Shown: one piece after another, positions 54,182-64,000 of the stretch
How positions within the stretch are numbered: position 1 is the stretch's first letter
How the letters are laid out: each line of letters opens with the position of its first letter
Origin: Plumapathes pennacea
Lineage: Eukaryota > Cnidaria > Anthozoa > Antipatharia > Myriopathidae
Assembly: GCA_964036295.1 (NCBI GenBank)
Contig: OZ038473.1
Coordinates: 4,867,501-4,931,500, forward strand
Length of the DNA stretch: 64,000 nt
Reading direction: 5' to 3'
Notes under the pieces: model-generated
What the model was told of the DNA's origin: nothing
Database searches by the model: none
What the model saw: the letters and a program-made list of their open reading frames with translations, nothing else
Translations under genes and position numbers: made by a program

Positions 54182-54745
54182 GAGTAATTGTCAGAAAAAA
54201 CCGGGCAGCGCCAAAAGATAGGGGTCGGCCAATTCCCATATTTTTTTCAGCGTTTGATGTCTAACGGATATGATTACGAATGGCGCCATTTTCAGGATTT
54301 TGTCACTTTTCATTCCAGAGGTTGACCACCCCCCTTGTTTTCGCCGTCTGGAGGCCAGAAAACCGCTGAAATCTACGTCAAGTTTGATGTGCTAAAACCT
54401 GTACTTCCCGATGCATTAAGTCAATGAATTTTTTTCTGCTCTTTACATACGTCTTAGTGGTTATGATGGTGGTTTTAAACTATGTATTGGAATAAGTTGA
54501 ATATTTTTACACGGTAAAACATTTAACAAAGTCGTGAGGGAATGGTGACAAACCAAAATTTGGTAATTTTCAAAAAACAATTTCTCAAAACCGCGGCCGT
54601 ATATTTTCAAAACAAAACCATATCCGAATAGCTTAACATATCCTCAATCGAAAATAGAAATGTATTGGTTGGCACAAGATACAGTTTTTATGTGACAGTC
54701 AGTTGAAATTGCCAAAAATCGGCACGGACGACATTTTACCTCTAA
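54182..54745 (+). repeat. T2 left terminal inverted repeat
   Basis: Pairs with 58795-59364. Recognisable blocks are GACCACCCCCCTTGTTTTCG, TCAAGTTTGATGTGCTAAAA and CCAAAATTTGGTAATTTTC. The match fades at about 54745, near GGCACGGACGACA. Confidence 0.8.
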
Positions 54746-55579
54746 ACTTTGTTGAGGTTTTTTTGTCATAACTTGTCGATATTTTTGTCAAATTGAACGG
54801 GAAATAAGTTTTAGCTGGCGAAAATTATACTGCAATCTGATTTTCGTGTAAAATTAGTCTAGCTCTGTAAAATTATATGACAGAAATTCAAGAATCTATT
54901 GTTAGAGGGGTGCGTTTTCCGTGCAATTGTGATTTTAATTGGGTAAGGATAACAATTCATTTATAAGGTTCAAATACAGACTACGCTGGCCGCTTATTTG
55001 CTTAATTCGAACCTAAACGTCTCCCGATAGAATCTGTTCTTTGCTCCTTCGAATTGTTCTTCCGTCGCGCTCCGGTGATAGTAACGCCAGACAGCATTAG
55101 TAGCACAAAAGCGCTTACTTCAAACCCCATTTTCCGCGCCCAAAGTTCACCGAACCCTCACAAGTTATACATCAAATGCGCCATATTTAACCGGCTTTTT
55201 TAATTGGCCGTTACATTTAATCTCTGAGCATGCTCTTGCGAGTTTTGACCGAAATTCCTTCAGTTGTCCTAAGTACCGCAACAAATCCTTCCGCCAAACT
55301 CCGTAACAAAATCGTTCTCAATAGGTTTAAATTGCATATGTACGTGAAGCTTAGAGAATGTACTTTTATAATCTTAAAGTGAAAATGGGATAATTTCATT
55401 AAAATAAGACAGCGAGCGCAAAATGTGTCAAAATTCACACAATTTTGACTGGCGTTGCATCTCAGCGGGAGTCACGCAACTACAATTACAATTACAGTAC
55501 ACTCAACTTTCAAACATGGCGTTCGGTATCGTGTAGTATATTTGTTTAGCTTGTTTGGGTTCTATTTGTACGATATGAA

Positions 55580-55897
55580 TTGCTCTCATTCGCATCGGAA
55601 GGTTCAACTTGCGCTGCTGCTGGAACAAGGTCGACGTTACTGCCATTAGAGGCATGTAGCGGCGATGTGACCAAGTATTTAGAGAGCCTTGGAGTTAGCA
55701 CCAAGCGAGGGTGGACCACGAAAGCGGAAATTTCCTACAACGAAAAAGATCTAATCCTTAACAGGGCTGGCCTGTTCAGTTTGTCGAATGAGGAGGTGAA
55801 TGCTATAGTCATCTGCCCAAAGCACAGATCCAATTTGACTGTGGACTGGCCAGGTCGAAAGCGCCTCCCGTATTTGCACTCATGTGAAGGGGTGTAA
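55580..55897 (+). CDS. T2 transposase-like gene, N-terminal exon
   Basis: An open frame whose residues about 30-95 match the first exon of T1: YLESLGVSTKRGW, EKDLILNRAGLFSL, VICPKHRSNLTVDWPG. The true start is unclear because no ATG with good context begins the conserved part, so an upstream exon is possible. In T1 the exon continues about 43 codons past this point to a donor. Here the frame ends in a stop at 55897 after HSCEGV, and a GT exists at CCAG-GTCG (near 55852) that could be used as a donor. The central part of the gene found in T1 (about 40.7-41.9 kb) is absent. Confidence 0.5.
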   Translation: MLSFASEGSTCAAAGTRSTLLPLEACSGDVTKYLESLGVSTKRGWTTKAEISYNEKDLILNRAGLFSLSNEEVNAIVICPKHRSNLTVDWPGRKRLPYLHSCEGV

Positions 55898-55984
55898 AAA
55901 GAGGTTATTACACGGGAAGGAGTTCAATACGGCGGGGTATTTTTACAAGTCTGTTTTATTTTTTCGTTTTTTCATTTTTTCTCA

Positions 55985-56468
55985 TTTTTTCGAGCCTGCG
56001 GCAAATCTCGCCGTTAATTAACGGCGAAATGTTGTGTTCCTCTATATACAGACAGTAAATCTCGCCGTTAAGTAACCGCGAAATACTGTGTCTCTCTATA
56101 TAGAGACAGTAAATCTCGCCGTTAAATAACGGCGAAATGTTGTGTTCCTCCGTCATACAGACAGTAAATCTCGCTGTTAAAAAACGGCGAAATACTGTGT
56201 CTCTCTATATACAGACAGTAAATCGTTAAATAACGGCGAAATACTGTGTTCCTCTATATACAGACAGAAAATCTCGCCGTTAATTAACGGCGAAATGTTG
56301 TGTCTCTCCATATATAGACAGTAAATCTCACCGTTAATTAACGGCGAAATGTTGTGTCTCTCTATATACACACAGTAAATCTCGCCGTTAAATAACGGCG
56401 AAATACTGTGTTCCTCTATATACAGACAGAAAATTTCGCCGTTAATTAACGGCGAAATGTTTTGTCGG
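55985..56468 (+). repeat. 60-bp tandem array with perfect TTAATTAA-centred palindromes
   Basis: About eight units, each holding CTCGCCGTTAATTAACGGCG or a one-base variant, then AAATGTTGTGT or AAATACTGTGT, then TCTCTATATACAGACAGTAA. The 60-bp period keeps a minus-strand frame open (20-residue repeats with SPLINGEIYCLYIE), which is a by-product of the period. The array lies in the presumed intron of the T2 gene. Confidence 0.85.
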
Positions 56469-56589
56469 TATATAAGGATCATTCATACATATTTTTTGGC
56501 GATATTTTGTTTGCGTATGTATATAAAGTTTATCACGAAATTCGCCATATTCATAACACCCGGTGCGATTCGCTTGAAACAATCTTCAG

Positions 56590-58305
56590 CGAGATAGAGC
56601 AGGAGATCAGCAGTCAAGACTAAACTATGAGCTCAAGAAGAAGTGCGAGGCAATACGGGCGTGGAAATCGCATTTACTGCGTACAGTCAACCAGGAAGAA
56701 AGCAAGCAGGAAGTTCTTCAAATACTTGATGAGGAGAGCTGCATGATCATCATGGACTGGGCCATGAAATATTTGCCACAGCGGTACAGAGAACAAATGA
56801 GTGAGTTCTTTGGCAAGCGTGGTAGAAGCTGGCACGTCAGTGCTGTCATCACCAAGCATGATGGACGGTGCGAGGTCGAGTGCTTCGTTCACGTGTTTAA
56901 CTCTTGCACCCAGAACAGCTTTGCAGTAGCCTCTATGGTAGAGCACCCGTTTACAACCATAAGGCAAGAATTACCACTGATCACCAAGGCATACCTACGG
57001 TCTGACAACGCAGGATGCTACCATAGTGGATCCCTGATTCTCAGTCTCCCTGCTATCGGCCAACGCACTGGTCTGACACCTGTCCGATACGACTTCTCTG
57101 ATCCTCAGTCGGGTAAGGACATCTGCGATCGGAAGACTGCACCAATGAAGGCGCATATTCGTAGATGGGTTAATGAGAAGCACAACGTCATTACTGCGGA
57201 AGATATGAAGGTAGCATTGGAATTGCATGGGGGTCTGAAGGGATGCAGGGTAGCTGTGGTTGAGACCGATCCCACGAAAGAGATCACGGGAAACAAAATA
57301 CTAGGGATCAGCCTGCTAAACAACTTTTCATTTGAAGCAACCGGAGTACGAGCTTGGAGAGCCTATGCCGTTGGGCCTGGGAGAATCTTGTCGTATAGAG
57401 AGCTAGAGGTTGAGCCCCAAGGTGCCACGGCACTAAAGGGGATCCAGCCTTTTGTTCCCCGTTGTAAAAAGCTTGGTGCAACAAGACAAATGCCGGTGCC
57501 AAGAGCTGCGATTTTTTCATGTAACAAATCTGGTTGTGTCCTGACCTTCAACAGCCAAGAAGACGCAGATGTGCATATGGATACTGGCAAACATGTAGGT
57601 GAAGATGGAGACGGTGAGTCCCTCTTTGATAAAGTGAAAAAGAGGTGGGCAGCAAAGGTCACTGATCTTAATATTCCAAGTGATAAAGTACCAGACATAG
57701 CAGTCAAAGTAGCAGGGCCGCCACGGACGACAAGACGTCCAGTCGGTTGGGCGCTGAAGGTCGCAAAGAGAGCTCAAAGGATGAGTGAAAAAGTAAAGGC
57801 TTTCTTGATGGAAAAGTTCAACGATGGTGCAGCCTCCGGGCACAAAGCAGACCCCAGCCAAATTGCAAAGGAAATTCAATTCGTTAAGGACGACAAGGGA
57901 AGCCTCTACTTTAAACCCGAGGAGTGGAGAACGTCGCAACAAATTAGTAACTTCTTCTCAAGGCTATCAGCACTTCAACGACAACAGCAACATGAGATGG
58001 AGACAGACGATAATCAAGGTGAATTGGCAGGGGAAGATCTTGAAGCCATTGAACATGCAGAAGCTCTTCAATCCTTGCGACAATCCGTGCATGACGCCAT
58101 TGATACACCAGAGCATCCAATACTGGTTGGCAATGTTAACCTTTGTGAGATATATCAAGCAGGCAAGCTGGGGATTGTGAAGATACCGCAATTGCAGGAA
58201 TTATGTACGGAGTTGGAACTGACAGTGGAGGGCTCGCAGTTTAGGAGGCGCACCTATGTCGACCCACTTGAGCGGTACATACTGACTTGCTCCTGTCAAA
58301 AGTGA
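56590..58305 (+). CDS. T2 transposase-like protein, DDE-like core, C2H2 finger and C-terminal domain
   Basis: The frame is open from 56578; a likely splice acceptor (ATCTTCAG) precedes 56590, and the first ATG in frame that fits is 56743 (520 codons; numbering below from it). Motifs: a coiled segment before the ATG (KSHLLRTVNQEESKQ), MDWAMKYLPQRYREQ with candidate catalytic Asp5, GKRGRSWHVSAVI, then LRSDNAGCYHSG with candidate Asp88, DFSDPQSGKDICDRK, and VITAEDMKVALELHGG with a candidate Glu (154, 156 or 160). The C2H2 finger is Cys260, Cys265, His278, His284. A Lys-rich KADPSQIAKEIQF domain and a Cys-ended (ILTCSC) C-terminal follow. I recognise the style from uncharacterised animal proteins but cannot name the superfamily. 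The TTAA target recalls Kolobok. The core looks uninterrupted; the N-terminal half is missing. Confidence 0.7.
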   Translation, partial: RDRAGDQQSRLNYELKKKCEAIRAWKSHLLRTVNQEESKQEVLQILDEESCMIIMDWAMKYLPQRYREQMSEFFGKRGRSWHVSAVITKHDGRCEVECFVHVFNSCTQNSFAVASMVEHPFTTIRQELPLITKAYLRSDNAGCYHSGSLILSLPAIGQRTGLTPVRYDFSDPQSGKDICDRKTAPMKAHIRRWVNEKHNVITAEDMKVALELHGGLKGCRVAVVETDPTKEITGNKILGISLLNNFSFEATGVRAWRAYAVGPGRILSYRELEVEPQGATALKGIQPFVPRCKKLGATRQMPVPRAAIFSCNKSGCVLTFNSQEDADVHMDTGKHVGEDGDGESLFDKVKKRWAAKVTDLNIPSDKVPDIAVKVAGPPRTTRRPVGWALKVAKRAQRMSEKVKAFLMEKFNDGAASGHKADPSQIAKEIQFVKDDKGSLYFKPEEWRTSQQISNFFSRLSALQRQQQHEMETDDNQGELAGEDLEAIEHAEALQSLRQSVHDAIDTPEHPILVGNVNLCEIYQAGKLGIVKIPQLQELCTELELTVEGSQFRRRTYVDPLERYILTCSCQK

Positions 58306-58794
58306 TTCAACTGCTATTTTTCCTGGTGCTGAGGCATATAGATTCGTTATCGCAGATGTACTAGATTGACGTTGATTTCTTTGACGAGAGAAGAAGCAGA
58401 GAAGTGAAAACCGTAAAATGTTTGTGGCCGTTCTATAGTCTGGCCTGCTTGGGATTGTGCTTAATGACAAAATAGTTTGTCTGACGAATTTTAGTGATTG
58501 CCAAGTGAAAGTCCAAAGGTTCTAGCACCATGTCAAAATCTTTCAGATCGAGTACTAGAAAGAACACTAGATGAAAACATGTACTATGTTACTGTTTTGC
58601 ATGCGTGCTTTTGTTCAAATAGGTTGCAAGTAAATTTGACGAAACCCTGCTTTTTTAACACAGCTTACTCGAGGAGGAGATAGAATTTAATCCACAAGCC
58701 CATGAGGGTGTATTCTATACCTCTGGGGACGTAAAATGACTGAAACAATAATTTTATGAGAGGCGAGGATTTTAATTTTACAAATATTGCATAA

Positions 58795-59364
58795 CGAAAT
58801 TTGGCGGGAAAGTGTCGTCTGTGCCGATTTTCGGTGTTTTCAAATAATTCTCACTTAAAAACTATATCTTGTGCCAACCAATAAATTTCTATTTTCAGTT
58901 AAGGATATGATAAGCTATTCGGATGGGATTTTGTTTTGAAAATACACGGCCGCAGTTTTGAGAAATCGATTTTTGAAAATTACCATATTTCGGTTTGTCA
59001 CCAGTCCCTCACGACTTTGTGAGATCTCGTATCGTGTTAAAAATTCCAAAAAAATTTAAAAGGAAGTTCAAAAGCATCTTTATAACAATAATGACGTATT
59101 AAAAACGCCGAAAAAGTTTCATTGACTAAATGCATCGGGAAGTACAGGTTTTAGCACATCAAACTTGACGTAAATTTCAGCGGTTTACTGGCCTCCAGAC
59201 GGCGAAAACAAGGGGGGTGGTCAACCTCCAGAATGAAAAGTCAGAAAATCCTGCAAATAGTGCCATTCGTAATCATATCCGTTAGACATCAAACGCTGAA
59301 AAAAATATTGGAATCAGCCGACCCCTATCTTTTGGCCCTGCCCGGTTTTCTCTGACAATCACTC
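58795..59364 (-). repeat. T2 right terminal inverted repeat
   Basis: Reverse-complement partner of 54182-54745, ending GTTTTCTCTGACAATCACTC before TTAA. Small indels distinguish the arms. Confidence 0.8.
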
Positions 59365-59650
59365 TTAAAGCTTGTAGGGACATGTGAAGAGGTGAAAATC
59401 GCAAAAGAAATTCAGAAAGCTCTAAAGGCGCCCCAAGGGACTGCACCTCGTACATCAAGTTCTTTCTACATGCGCTCAAGACCTGCTGCCCCTTATCCGT
59501 CTAGGCAATGTACACCCAACGTCAACTGCTTCAATTGCGGCCGTAGAGGCCACATTGCCAGAGAGTGCAGGGGGGGGGGGGGGGGGTGTCAGGCTCGGCC
59601 CTCGAGGTCGGGCGTTTTTCAGGCGTTAACCTATCATATGCTTTCATTGT
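59365..59650 (+). pseudogene. DIRS-2 gag-like ORF1, downstream part with zinc knuckle
   Basis: The frame continuing from 54181 reads KIAKEIQKALKAP, a Ser/Pro-rich stretch and the knuckle CFNCGRRGHIAREC (C-x2-C-x4-H-x4-C) at about 59530-59570. A run of G after the knuckle probably causes a frame slip. It completes the gag-like ORF interrupted by T2. Confidence 0.65.
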
Positions 59651-60060
59651 AAGGATAGAGTAGAATCGTTGATGGAATATATTGTAATTTTTTCCTGACA
59701 TCCCTTTATACAAATCAAGTCATATTTCATATTGTTTGCAATAAAAGGTGTAAAACACGCATTTGGTCCTTATTGGGTAGTTCTTCCCCAATTCCATAAT
59801 CGTGACCAGAAGGGTAAACTCAGCTTCCACCCTATAACTTGCCCTTGGGCGGGTTCCTGGTCCGGTTTGGTTGGTGGGGGCCTTCCCTTTATTTTTCTTT
59901 AAGGTCGTAATGGGTATTTTGCCCCTTTTTCTTTTCTCTTCAGATCACCGCCAGGGTGTTTTCAAAATTCTGCACCCTAGAACACCAAAACCACGAGGTT
60001 AAGTGGTGTGACTGGGAAGGCAACCCTACCAACTGAACCGGACCACTCCCGTCCGGGTCG
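59651..60060. other. Spacer between DIRS-2 ORF1 and RT, no gene recognised
   Basis: Contains T-rich and G-rich stretches and no convincing frame. It may be part of the same element, decayed. Confidence 0.4.
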
Positions 60061-60640
60061 CTAAATATAGTGGGAAAAGTCGGTTCCTGTCAGCCACCTC
60101 ATTTGGTCATGCCAATCACCGTGGAACCGTCAAAGCTACGCATGTGCCACGATGAACGTTTTCCTAACTGCTGGACTAAAGACTGTCCATTCACGTTAGA
60201 CTACCTCACTGATCTCATCCGGTATGTGAACAGCGACCATTTTCGATAATAAAAGTGGTTATGACCACGTGCGCCTCCACCCATCTAGCTCTACGTTCTT
60301 TGGTCTGGAGTGGCAGGGATGGTAATTCACTTACGCTACTCTCCCGTTCGGATGGAAAGCCAGCGCCTTTGTGTACCATAGCATTGGTTTAGCTGCTACA
60401 AATTTTATACGATCCTTAGGCGTACCCTGCTCACAGTACATTGACGATCGTCATGCTGGTCAATTACGACTGCCTCACGGCTCTCCCGCCGGGGTATTCA
60501 CACATTATCAGCTTGCAGAAATGGCCGCCTTCATCGCATGCTCCACGCTTATATTACTGGGATATTTCATCTCTCAAAAAGAGCTCTCTACAACCGGCTA
60601 CATCCGTCCGCTTCTTGGGGTACATTTGTGATTCTCAGCG
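60061..60640 (+). pseudogene. DIRS-2 reverse transcriptase, fingers and palm
   Basis: Reading across stops, the plus strand has a fingers segment near 60100-60230, then GYDHVRLHPSSSTFFGL (motif A region), LPFGWKASAFVYHS, and the catalytic box YIDD at 60437-60448, followed by CSTLILLGYFISQKELS. Stops interrupt it at about 60247 and 60333, and a frameshift lies near 60612. YIDD in place of YVDD or YLDD is acceptable for this type. The element is not autonomous. Confidence 0.75.
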
Positions 60641-61374
60641 ACAAGCATTTATCCTTCCACAAGACAAGCGCGTCAAATTTGCAGCATTGAGGGAAGCTAT
60701 CCTGGAAAAAAAATCAGTATCGTTAAAAAACCTACAGAAATTCTCCGGCAAGACCACCTCGTTCGCCTTGCTAGTACCGGCAGCCAAGCTTTATACCAAC
60801 TTGGTTTACCAAGCCCTTTCCAATGCAAGCAAGGTGCCCAAGTCCAACGCCAAAATCCGGCTCTCAGAGCCACTCCGACAAGAGATCGCGCACTGGTGCT
60901 TCCTAGATACCTGGGAAGACTGCTTACCTTGGAGGTCGGAATTCCACCACCAAGCCCAGTCATTTTCTGATGCATCTAATTCCGGTTGGGGCGGTCAGAT
61001 ATTACAGGAAGGCAAAACGACGGTGGAAAGACGAGGCTATTGGGACGTTCATGAACGTGGGCTCCCCATCACAGCCAAAGAGACTTTAGCTCTCCTGTAT
61101 ACCCTTCAAAACCTTGCAAACGACTTCCACAACGCCAGGATCGATGTTTTCGTGGATAGTAAAGTACTGGTAGCAAGTTGGGAAAAGCAGGTGTCCAAAT
61201 CGCCCGTCATCTCGGCCACGTTAAAATCCTTATTCCAGTTCTGTACTGAGAGGAATCTGGGTTTGTCACTTTGCTACGTGCCGTCGAAAGACAACCCCGC
61301 TGATGCCCCGTCGCGTGTCTTATCAGATTTGGATGCCACGTTGAGTGATGATGCCTGGAATCTGGTTGAGCGCA
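60612..61374 (+). pseudogene. DIRS-2 RT thumb and RNase H
   Basis: The frame reads RFLGYICDSQRQAFILPQDK, then a connection region (KNLQKFSGKTTSFALLVPAA), then RNase H with its acidic residues in order: FSDASNSGWGG (Asp), ITAKETLALL (Glu), VFVDSKVLVAS (Asp) and NPADAPSR (Asp). The RNase H is uninterrupted; a frameshift near 61375 separates it from the next domain. Confidence 0.8.
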
Positions 61375-61797
61375 ACTTTGGCCCCCCACTCTATTGACCT
61401 AATGGCATTACCATCCAACGCCCGACGCGATTGTTTCGGACGGCGTCTACGTTTCTTCGCTCCTGTTCCCTGCCAAGAGTCATCAGGCACTAATGTATTC
61501 TCACAAAGGCTACCCCCCTACGAAAATGCTTATGTGTTCCCGCCTTTTGTGCTCGTGGGCCCTCTGCTGCGATTTTTGTTGCCCCAGGGATGCGCTGTCA
61601 CAATGATTGTTCCTGATATTTGCCCAAGAAAATACTGGTGGCCCATACTCCAGCGCAGTGCTATCGTTTCCTTCAAGCTTGGAAAAAAAGGAGACATGTC
61701 AGCACTCCTCTTCCCATCCAGGGAAGGCCCAGCCCCATGGACAGCCCGTCCTCTTCAATGGGACCTGTGGGTCTTCAGAATTAATGCTAGCCAGTAA
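61375..61797 (+). pseudogene. DIRS-2 post-RNase H domain
   Basis: After the frameshift the plus strand reads PHSIDLMALPSNARRD, LRFFAPVPC, GTNVFSQ, YVFPPFVLVGPLLRFLLPQ, and VTMIVPDICPRKYWWPIL. This is the same conserved domain seen in DIRS-1 (ID-FA-N, G-D-F, VPD, WPLL) and confirms DIRS-type identity. It ends at a stop after RINASQ. Confidence 0.7.
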
Positions 61798-62985
61798 AAC
61801 CAATCAGCTACGTGGCGCCTCAATTAAACTCAAGTATAACTGACTTTTGTCCAAGAACCTCTTTTTACCCATCCTATGTATTTACATCGTTTTATGACTC
61901 ATAGTGATCAAAACCACGTTTATTAAACCCGTTATTCCCTGAAAGCTAGTTACGTATAATGTTCTCTCATAACGCGATCCATAAATACGTGAAACAAAAC
62001 CAAAATTGCTAGAACTTATTTCTGGAGTGATTGTACTTAACCCGTGCACAAGTACTGACTTAATAGCGAAAAGTAGCACTAATTAATCAACGGAAAACAA
62101 AGGATTCTGTACGTTCTAGTAGTATTTAGATTTTGTACATTTGCTCTAGACGAATTCCATGGGTCGCTGTTTTCGCTCCTTTGTATTGGTGGTCGCCCCA
62201 CACGGTGGATGTGCGACCACCACAGGTAGCCCTAAAAGCGCGAACAAACGACTTATGGATTTAGTCTACATTTGCCCGTGTTAGAGTGAAGTCATTTAAT
62301 CCATGAAGCAAAATTTAATAGTTAAAGTGTAATATTCCAATAGATGCAAAAGAAAATAATGGAAATAGAGTCTACTAAAATGCATTAGTCTAATTTCTAC
62401 TCCTCGGGTTAAATGATTTCACTGTAAGTGCAGCCACTCTACCAAAATATCTACTATTTATCCCATACAAATTGGTGATGCTATTGTCAAATGCTCATCT
62501 AATAATAAAAAGAAATGTTCCAGTTGAGTGAAATTACCTCTAAATTAGATTTACTTGTGAGAGTAATTTTTGTTTTTATTTCACGGACTTATAGTCTGTG
62601 CTCTATATCTTTTGTGTCTTGTTTAATTAAGTACAAACAGAACTGTCTTTTACCCAAGAACCTTTGTTACATGGATCACTAGTTAATCGAGCACTTTTAC
62701 TCATCTCATGTATTTAAATCACTTTATGCTCAGAGTGGTTTCCATAAACCTGTGAAATGAAACCTAATAATGTAATATGTAGTCGTCAAACAAGAACATA
62801 AGAAAACAATTGCATTAGGGTCTACTAATGTGTGCTAGCTTAATATCTATTTGGCGGATTTATAAAAACCACTCTGAATTTCAAAGCCACGTTTATCAAT
62901 CTCGTTATTCATTAAAAGGTTTATAGCTAGTTATGTAAAATGTTTTCTTTTGTGTCTCGCCTTATCTATTACATCTTGTTTCTTT
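61798..62985. other. DIRS-2 spacer with internal repeats and a hairpin
   Basis: No coding region. Blocks near 61860-61990 (CCCATCCTATGTATTTACAT, CCACGTTTATTAAACCCGTT) recur in altered form near 62700-62945 (TCATGTATTTAAATCAC, CCACGTTTATCAATCTCGTT). A hairpin with arms TGGTGGTCGC and GCGACCACCA lies at 62188-62223. Such repeats may be part of the unusual DIRS termini, or the join between two elements. Confidence 0.45.
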
Positions 62986-62989
62986 TCTC

Positions 62990-64000
62990 ACTGTCTTCTT
63001 TCCTCAGCCTCTTATTGAAACCCCCAGGATCTGGCGCCCAGCCGTCCGCTGTCCCGAGTGTTCCTACCCCAACGACGAGTGTTTTACTTTTTGTCAACAG
63101 TGCGGTTACAGGCGCAAGTGTGTAGGGGGAACTTCCATCGCGGGAAAAGTGGTTTTCGATACCCCCTCGTTAGATGAACGTCTGAACACGCTCCAATCGA
63201 AGCCAAGCCATACGAAAAGCAAAAAGCGAGCCTTCGAAGGGAATTGGAGAACTTTTTGAATTCCTTACCAACGCCTAAGACTCTTTTATCTGCTTCCCCC
63301 CGGGACGTCTCCAGGTTCCTGGTGTGGAAAGACAAGGGTGGGAGGACGAAGGTCCACGCTGCTGCATGTCCATCTTTTGGCTCTTCTAAGAAGTCACGTG
63401 GCCCATGCCCCACTAGATTGGCGGTAGGGACTGTCGACAGCTTGATAGGGAAGTTGCGCTCACTATTCATGGTAGCAGGTCGGGGTAGCGAGTGGAACAA
63501 TCTGTTGGGGGTGGGAAATCCGGCGGCACATGACAGCATCAAATCGTACCTTCGCCTCATACGGGAAGAGCAGGCCCAAGCCAGGATAATCCCTAAACAA
63601 GTCACTCCGTTATTTTTTGACAAACTTGTCAAATTCTGCACATACTTAAGATCACTTGTCTTCTCCCCCGACTGCTTACCCAGCCAAAGGTACGTTCTCG
63701 CCAGGGACCTATCTTTCTTTTGCCTGGAATTCTACACCGGGGACAGAGCTTCATATCTTGGTAGAGTCCTCACAAAGGAAGTCGCGTGTTCCCCCAAGAA
63801 AGATGGCCTCCTTTTCAGACATATGTTTGGGAAAACTCTTCGAGGAGGTGGTACCAACACTTTTATAGTCAAGAGGTGTCAGGACGTCTCCATCTGCCCC
63901 GTTGCCAACTTGGAACTATACGTTAAGTTATGCGACCTGATGGCCATAAACCTAAGAGACGGCTACCTTTTCCGTACACTTAACAGCACAGGGGAGGTAT
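62990..64000 (+). pseudogene. DIRS-2 tyrosine recombinase with N-terminal zinc ribbon (continues past window)
   Basis: Begins after a splice-acceptor-like TCTTCTTTCCTCAG. A Cys4 motif CPEC...CFTFCQQCGYRRKC lies at about 63050-63122. After a frameshift near 63235 come LENFLNSLPTPKTLLSASP, then KLRSLFMVAGRGSEWNNLLG and GNPAAHDSIKSYLRLIREEQ (core-binding helices), and LSFFCLEFYTGDRASYLGRV, whose Arg is the first catalytic residue. GKTLRGGGTN and CPVANLELYVKLC follow. The His-x-x-Arg box and Tyr lie outside the window. By its motifs it is a DIRS-type recombinase; one frameshift is visible. Confidence 0.75.

Larger units (their letters stand above)
54182..59364 (+). mobile_element. T2: 5.2-kb TTAA DNA transposon with about 570-bp inverted repeats
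   Basis: The ends are GAGTAATTGTCAGAAAAAAC and its near-complement, flanked by TTAA at 54178-54181 and 59365-59368. The terminal repeats span about 54182-54745 and 58795-59364. The terminal consensus (GAG..., TGTC, AAAACCGGGCAG, CAAAAGAT-GGGGTCGGCC) is shared with T1, so the two are subfamilies of one family. It encodes a transposase-like gene on the plus strand with at least one intron. It interrupts the DIRS-2 gag-like ORF; excision of T2 plus one TTAA leaves that frame in register. Confidence 0.85.

Noticed and set aside
55956..56482. Repeat protein with 20-residue units on the minus strand
   Set aside because: The open frame exists only because the DNA repeat period is 60 bp. There is no start context or conserved non-synonymous pattern.

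Overview
The window is nuclear DNA from an animal, most likely a cnidarian (an anthozoan such as a stony coral or sea anemone). That assignment is an inference from the mix of mobile elements: tyrosine-recombinase (DIRS-type) retrotransposons, Helitron-like elements with DUF6570-like segments, a tRNA-derived SINE, a PHD-finger LINE and many foldback MITEs. It is not a database match. There are no rRNA genes, operons or bacterial signals. Nearly everything recognisable is mobile DNA, much of it nested, so the window reads as intergenic or intronic sequence. The only host-gene-like coding signals are a duplicated 72-nt leucine-rich-repeat exon and a duplicated 163-codon ORF.

Layout. 1-4.3 kb: copies of a repeat family called R1 here. 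4.2-7.2 kb: a Helitron-like fragment, a MITE and a decayed Ty3/gypsy gag. 7.9-16.9 kb: a decayed DIRS-type retrotransposon on the minus strand (gag-like ORF1, RT, RNase H, C-terminal domain, tyrosine recombinase), split by an R1 insertion at 9.5-11.2 kb and by MITEs. 17-21.7 kb: Helitron fragments and MITEs. 22.0-24.4 kb: a hAT-like element containing an R1 copy that carries a 391-codon membrane-protein ORF. 25-28 kb: R1 nested in R1, with a SINE inside the inner copy. 28.7-29.3 kb: a PIF/Harbinger-like element inside another MITE. 30.8-33.9 kb is duplicated at 46.5-49.7 kb and holds the LRR exon, a minisatellite and the 163-codon ORF. 35.4-44.6 kb and 54.2-59.4 kb: two related DNA transposons (T1 and T2) with long terminal inverted repeats, TTAA target duplications and a DDE-like protein with a C2H2 finger. 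45.0-46.5 kb: tandem arrays. 50.4-53.9 kb: a LINE. 53.9-64 kb: a second DIRS-type element on the plus strand, its gag-like ORF split by T2.

How the parts interact. R1 copies sit between TT dinucleotides, start with a hairpin whose stem changes in a compensatory way, and end with a second hairpin followed by CTAG. These traits point to a Helentron-like (rolling-circle) non-autonomous family that carries, in some copies, a membrane protein of unknown function. T1 and T2 have lost different parts of the same transposase gene: T1 keeps the N-terminal part and lacks the second candidate catalytic Asp, whereas T2 keeps the DDE-like core and lacks the N-terminal part. Removing T2 and one TTAA brings the interrupted gag-like reading frame back into register, which fixes the element boundaries.

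Limits. All calls were read by eye. Family names rest on motifs; no searches or alignments were run. Boundaries described as approximate may be off by tens of bases.
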